A DNA stretch of 8,225 nucleotides, taken from the NCBI GenBank assembly GCA_900552985.1, contig USBP01000052.1, positions 1 through 8,225 of the forward strand, read 5' to 3'. This stretch comes from an uncultured Oscillospiraceae bacterium. GTDB lineage: Bacteria > Bacillota > Clostridia > Oscillospirales > Acutalibacteraceae. Positions 5,465-8,225 of this stretch are shown here, piece by piece. The notes under the pieces were generated by a model that was given only the letters and a program-made list of their open reading frames with translations, had not been told where the DNA came from and ran no database searches. The position numbers and the translations under genes are program-made. The first letter of the stretch is position 1. Every line of letters begins with the position of its first letter.

Positions 5465-6928
5465 ATGGCAGATGAAAAACTGAACACGGGCCCCGAGGTG
5501 CAGAAAACCGAGGAGGCTCCCGCGCCCGCTGTGGCTGATCCGGCCCACGGGGAGGGGGCCGCCGTTCCCGAACACCCGCCGGAACAGGCCGGGTCTACTG
5601 ATCCCGGAGATGTGGTAATCTCTGCGGAGCAGATTGACGCGCTCATGGCAGAAAAGCGGCAGGCGGCCAGGGCCGAGGTGGAAAAGGTAGAGGCATCCCG
5701 TGAACAGGAGTCCGGGGCTTCTGCGCCGGAGCGTCCTGCCGCTGAAAGCGAGAAAGCTGAAAAGCCGCGCCGGGGCCGTCCCCCTAAGTCTGATAAGACG
5801 GAGCGCACCGGGCCGGAGGCCGAAAAGGAGCCCAAAAAGGCCGGGCCCCGCAAGGGCCGCCCGTCTAAGGCTGACAAGGCGGCCCCCGACAAAGCCCAGC
5901 CGTCACAACGAGACAAATTGTCCCGAAGTGGCGGGAAGGCTCCCGAAGCTCCTGCTCCCCCGGATGCCGGAAAGGATAAGCCCGCAAAGGAGGCCGCTCC
6001 CCCGGAGCAGGGTGTGACGGAGCCGACTGTACCGCCCCGCCCTGTGGAGGAGGGAAAGCTGGTCTATCTGAAACTTTCCGAGCTCCACCCGTTCCATACA
6101 TTCCGCCCCCATCCGTTCAAGGTGCGGGACGATGCCAAAATGCAGGAAACGGTGGCATCCATCAAGCTCAACGGCGTTATGGTACCCGGACTTGCCCGCC
6201 CGGAAAAGGACGGAAACGGCTATGAGATTGTGGCAGGCCATCGCCGCTGCCGTGGCAGCGAGCTGGCCGGGCTGGAGGAAATGCCCTTTATTGTCCGGGA
6301 TATGACCGACCACGAGGCGGTGGAGGCCATGAAGGACAGCAACAAGCAGAGGGATCAGACGCTCCCCAGCGAACTGGCCGCCCTTTTGGATCTGGAGGTA
6401 GAGGACATCAAGCACCAGGGCTCCCGGCTGAAAGGTGTGGCCGAGGGCGATGTGGGGAAACGCTCGGTTGAGATTGTGGGCGAGGCGCATGGCATGAACT
6501 ATAAAAAGGTTATGCGGTATCTGCGCCTTAACCACCTTGTCCCGGAGCTCATGGATAAGGTGGACGATAAAAAGATGGGCTTCATGCCTGCGGTGGAGCT
6601 TTCCTATATCAAGCCGAAAAACCAAAGGCTGATTGCCGTTTCCATTGACGGGGAACAGGCATCCCCCTCTCTGGCCCAGGCGAAACAGCTCCGGGAGCTG
6701 GATAAGGAGGGCAAACTCAACGGCGATGTAATTGACGGCATATTAAGTGAAAAGAAAAAGGAGGATCGCGGCGTGATTATTTCGATGGCTGAACTGGAGA
6801 AATATTTTGGCAAGGAGGCCACTCCAGCCAAAATGAAGGAGCAGATCATGACTTTGCTGGACGAGTGGAAGGAGAAACAGCCGCCCGAGCTGGCAAAGGC
6901 CCCGAAAAAGATGGAAAAAGACAAGTAA
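5465..6928 (+). CDS. ParB/Spo0J-family nuclease/DNA-binding protein of an ICE, with AT-hook-like N-terminal tail
   Basis: A 487-residue ParB-like protein. Residues 1-195 are a low-complexity Ala/Pro/Glu/Lys tail with two AT-hook-like cores, PRRGRPPKSDK (about 101-111) and PRKGRPSKADK (about 128-138). The ParB N-terminal domain spans about 198-300: LSELHPF, the GHRR box (258-261) and SNKQR (292-296, the ENxQR position). A helix-turn-helix follows (about 334-367, SVEIVGEAHGMNYKKVMRYL). Family knowledge: ParB proteins bind palindromic sites, spread or clamp on DNA using CTP, and with ParA segregate DNA; in ICEs they also regulate. No parA precedes it in this window, so partner and role are open. 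AAGGAGG at 5451-5457 is 7 bases before ATG. A dyad lies just upstream, and an 18-base palindrome-containing repeat lies within the gene (5909-5926) and just after it. Confidence 0.9.
   Translation: MADEKLNTGPEVQKTEEAPAPAVADPAHGEGAAVPEHPPEQAGSTDPGDVVISAEQIDALMAEKRQAARAEVEKVEASREQESGASAPERPAAESEKAEKPRRGRPPKSDKTERTGPEAEKEPKKAGPRKGRPSKADKAAPDKAQPSQRDKLSRSGGKAPEAPAPPDAGKDKPAKEAAPPEQGVTEPTVPPRPVEEGKLVYLKLSELHPFHTFRPHPFKVRDDAKMQETVASIKLNGVMVPGLARPEKDGNGYEIVAGHRRCRGSELAGLEEMPFIVRDMTDHEAVEAMKDSNKQRDQTLPSELAALLDLEVEDIKHQGSRLKGVAEGDVGKRSVEIVGEAHGMNYKKVMRYLRLNHLVPELMDKVDDKKMGFMPAVELSYIKPKNQRLIAVSIDGEQASPSLAQAKQLRELDKEGKLNGDVIDGILSEKKKEDRGVIISMAELEKYFGKEATPAKMKEQIMTLLDEWKEKQPPELAKAPKKMEKDK
5909..5926. repeat. 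Copy 1 of an 18-base repeat with a GACAA-A-TTGTC palindrome (inside parB)
   Basis: CGAGACAAATTGTCCCGA is identical to the copy at 6942-6959. Here it encodes part of S-Q-R-D-K-L-S-R in the disordered linker of ParB. The palindromic centre and the second, non-coding copy suggest a DNA-level role such as a ParB binding site. Confidence 0.65.
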
Positions 6929-6941
6929 CCCGACCACACTT

Positions 6942-6959
6942 CGAGACAAATTGTCCCGA
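6942..6959. repeat. Copy 2 of the 18-base palindrome-containing repeat (after parB)
   Basis: Exact copy of the 5909-5926 sequence, 13 bases after the parB stop and abutting the GAGGGG hairpin at 6958. Identity ends at both borders of the 18 bases, so this is a discrete site and not a long duplication. Confidence 0.65.
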
Positions 6960-6974
6960 GGGGCCCCGCCCCTC
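6958..6974. repeat. GC-rich hairpin following the repeat
   Basis: GAGGGG-CCCCG-CCCCTC forms a 6-bp perfect stem with a 5-base loop, overlapping the last two bases of the 18-base repeat. There is no T run after it, so it is not an intrinsic terminator. Confidence 0.5.
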
Positions 6975-6982
6975 CTGCAGAG

Positions 6983-7146
6983 GGCTCTGTGGTGATATAT
7001 CCCCCGTCGCCGCCTATCTTCCTGTACAGCCGGGAGTGGGCCGTCAAGGGTGCAACGCACCGCCGCTTGCGGCGGCCTACCCTTTACGGTCTGCCCCGGC
7101 TGTGCTATTTCCAGCGGCGCGGCGGGGGTATATATCCTCCAGAGCC
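6983..7146. other. Large nested inverted-repeat structure (candidate origin, partition site or structured RNA)
   Basis: Five stems nest on one axis. GGCTCTG (6983-6989) pairs with CAGAGCC (7140-7146). GATATAT (6994-7000) pairs with ATATATC (7130-7136). CCCCCGTCGC plus GCC (7001-7014) pairs with 7116-7128, with small bulges. ACAGCCGGG (7026-7034) pairs with CCCGGCTGT (7095-7103) perfectly. CCGTCAAGGGT (7041-7051) pairs with ACCCTTTACGG (7079-7089) with one mismatch. The tip is CCGCCG/CGGCGG (7060-7065 with 7070-7075). The element is about 164 bases, has no coding frame of interest and no T run. Compensating wobbles and bulges look like a folded nucleic acid. The strand and whether it acts as RNA or single-stranded DNA are unknown. 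Confidence 0.7.
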
Positions 7147-7149
7147 GCC

Positions 7150-7173
7150 CCCTTTCCCTGGATAGGGAAAGGG
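7150..7173. repeat. Perfect 10-bp hairpin upstream of the DUF4406-like gene
   Basis: CCCTTTCCCT (7150-7159) and AGGGAAAGGG (7164-7173) form a perfect 10-bp stem with a GGAT loop. It follows the large nested structure by three bases. No T run follows on either strand, which argues against a terminator. GGATAGGG is repeated at 7160-7167 and 7179-7186. Confidence 0.6.
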
Positions 7174-7221
7174 CGGGGGGATAGGGTTGAACTACCTATA
7201 TAAATATCGGAGGTGTTGACA

Positions 7222-7563
7222 ATGAAACGATCCCTTGCTTATATCACCGCTGCGTGGCGCGGTGATCCTGCGGTGAATATGGAGCAGGCGGCGCATTACT
7301 GCCGTGTGGTCTACGATGCGGGCTATTCCCCCATCTGCCCCATGCTCTATCTGCCGCTGTTCCTCAATGACGCGGTGCCGGAGGAGCACAAGAACGGCAT
7401 CGACATGGGCCGCGATCTGCTCCGGCGCTCCCGTGTGCTGGTGGTGTGCGGCCATTCCGTGACCGAGGCCATGAAAAATGATATTGCCGTGGCCCAGCGG
7501 CTGGGAATTACCGCCACCACCCTTGAGGGTATCCTGACCGTCAAGGGACAGGGCAAACGCTGA
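7222..7563 (+). CDS. DUF4406/DUF7768-like small protein of ICEs
   Basis: A 113-residue protein resembling the DUF4406/DUF7768 group, related in fold to nucleoside 2-deoxyribosyltransferases. Visible features are the opening strand with SLAYITAAWRGD, the CRVVYDAGYSPICPMLYLP segment (about 27-46), FLNDAVPEEHKNGIDMGRDLL (about 48-67), the VLVVCGHSVTEAMKNDI segment (about 72-88, the usual G-x-S-x-GM-x-E position) and a final ALTATTL-like strand. Whether it has enzyme activity is unknown. The ATG at 7222 was chosen because GGAGG (7209-7213) is 8 bases upstream; an in-frame GTG at 7213 overlaps that site. It ends TGATG, sharing one base with the ArdA start, so the two are translationally coupled. 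Such genes are frequent next to antirestriction genes in Clostridia ICEs, suggesting entry or anti-defence work, an inference. Confidence 0.82.
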   Translation: MKRSLAYITAAWRGDPAVNMEQAAHYCRVVYDAGYSPICPMLYLPLFLNDAVPEEHKNGIDMGRDLLRRSRVLVVCGHSVTEAMKNDIAVAQRLGITATTLEGILTVKGQGKR

Positions 7564-8225
7564 TGGAGTCTGTTTTTGAGGCTTTCATTTCAAATCCTGC
7601 CCTTTACAGTGCGGGGCATCTGGTGGGGGAAACGCTGCATTTCCCCACCAACACGGAGGAGGTGCAGTCCCTCTTAAAGCGGATCGGCGTGGACGGGGTG
7701 CGCTCCCATGAATATTTTATTATCTCCTTTGACAGCGACATTCTCGGCCTTTATGACTATCTGGGCGAGTATGAAAACATTGACGAGCTCAACCACCTGG
7801 CCCATCTGCTGAAGGAGCTCTCCCCATCAGAACGGGAAACGCTGGAGGCGGTTATGGACAGCGGCCAGCATTGTGGCTCGGTGCAGGACTTGATCAACCT
7901 TACGCAAAATCTGGATTGCTACGACTTTCATCCCGGCGTGGACAATGAGGAAATGCTGGGCCGCCTTTATGTGGAGGATATGGAAAGTCTCGAAGTGCCG
8001 GACAATATAAAACCCTACTTTGACTTTGAAGCATACGGGCGGGACATTTCCATCAACGAAAACGGACACTTTGCACCGGGCGGCTATGTGACGAAGGTAA
8101 GTGACGATTTCCGAGAGGTCTACCACGGCCCCCAGGACATCCCCGCTGAACACAGGGTTTTTGCTTACCCCCAGCTTTCGATCCAGGAGCAGATGGCCGC
8201 TTATCAAGAAATTATTGACGGTTTC
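7563..8225 (+). CDS. ardA: ArdA-type antirestriction protein (runs off right edge)
   Basis: The frame stays open from the ATG at 7563 to the window end, 221 residues without a stop. It begins MESVFEAFISNPALYSAGHL followed by VGETLHFPTNTEEVQ, then LLKRIGVDG, EYFIISFDSD, the helix IDELNHLAHLLKEL and FDFEAYGRDI near the end, matching ArdA layout. It is strongly acidic: I count 42 Asp/Glu against 11 Lys/Arg. Family knowledge: ArdA is a dimeric DNA mimic that occupies Type I restriction-modification enzymes and protects incoming conjugative DNA. The start overlaps the previous stop (TGATG), so translation is coupled and no separate ribosome binding site is needed. Because the 3' end is missing, I cannot say whether it carries a C-terminal extension. 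Confidence 0.85.
   Translation, partial: MESVFEAFISNPALYSAGHLVGETLHFPTNTEEVQSLLKRIGVDGVRSHEYFIISFDSDILGLYDYLGEYENIDELNHLAHLLKELSPSERETLEAVMDSGQHCGSVQDLINLTQNLDCYDFHPGVDNEEMLGRLYVEDMESLEVPDNIKPYFDFEAYGRDISINENGHFAPGGYVTKVSDDFREVYHGPQDIPAEHRVFAYPQLSIQEQMAAYQEIIDGF

Noticed and set aside
5903..6625. 240-codon minus-strand open frame opposite parB, also 5458-5916 and 6604-7047
   Set aside because: Shadows of the GC-rich parB gene; ParB motifs (GHRR box, helix-turn-helix) are clearly on the plus strand.
6983..7146. Miniature inverted-repeat transposable element
   Set aside because: The ends are inverted repeats, but I see no target-site duplication, and the nested internal stems fit a folded RNA or single-stranded DNA better.
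7150..7180. 10-bp hairpin as a terminator after parB
   Set aside because: Perfect stem but followed by C/G-rich sequence on both strands and no T run.
7827..8207. Minus-strand frame opposite ardA
   Set aside because: Shadow; the plus frame has ArdA motifs, strong acidity and a coupled start.

Overview
The window looks like a chromosome of an anaerobic, fairly GC-rich Clostridia bacterium (Oscillospiraceae/Ruminococcaceae or a near relative), running into one end of an integrative conjugative element (ICE) of the broad Tn1549/CTn type. This is inferred from protein families, strong AGGAGG-type ribosome binding sites and SigA-type promoters with 17-bp spacers. No marker gene (rRNA, tRNA) is present to fix the taxon.

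Host part (1 to about 4900). On the minus strand, a promoter at 2181-2209 drives two consecutive M42 zinc aminopeptidase genes. Their operon continues off the left edge into a third gene that overlaps the end of the second one and starts like a GNAT acetyltransferase. Next is a single-domain EamA/DMT membrane protein (minus). Divergent from it, on the plus strand and behind a clear promoter, are a nicotinamidase-like cysteine hydrolase and a DEDDh 3'-5' exonuclease with a C-terminal zinc ribbon. Convergent to these, on the minus strand with its own promoter, is a small soluble PH-domain (bPH2-like) protein.

Junction (4877-5464). These 588 bases hold no ordinary gene. They include the PH-gene promoter, a GC-rich stretch with no recognisable content, a possible promoter, a strong ribosome binding site in front of a 5-codon ORF, a small hairpin, a strong intrinsic terminator and a dyad just before the next gene. 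The layout resembles a leader-peptide/attenuator. The host-ICE boundary should lie in this gap, but the attachment site cannot be pinned from one end.

ICE part (5465-8225). A ParB-like protein with a long basic/acidic N-terminal tail carrying two AT-hook-like GRP motifs is followed by a strikingly structured 293-base gap. A DUF4406/DUF7768-like small protein comes next, overlapping by one base the start of an acidic ArdA-type antirestriction protein that runs off the right edge. Two signals in this part deserve attention. An 18-base sequence containing a GACAA-A-TTGTC palindrome occurs identically inside parB and just after its stop. Directly beside the second copy lie a hairpin and a nested inverted-repeat structure of about 165 bases, candidates for an origin, a partition site or a structured RNA.
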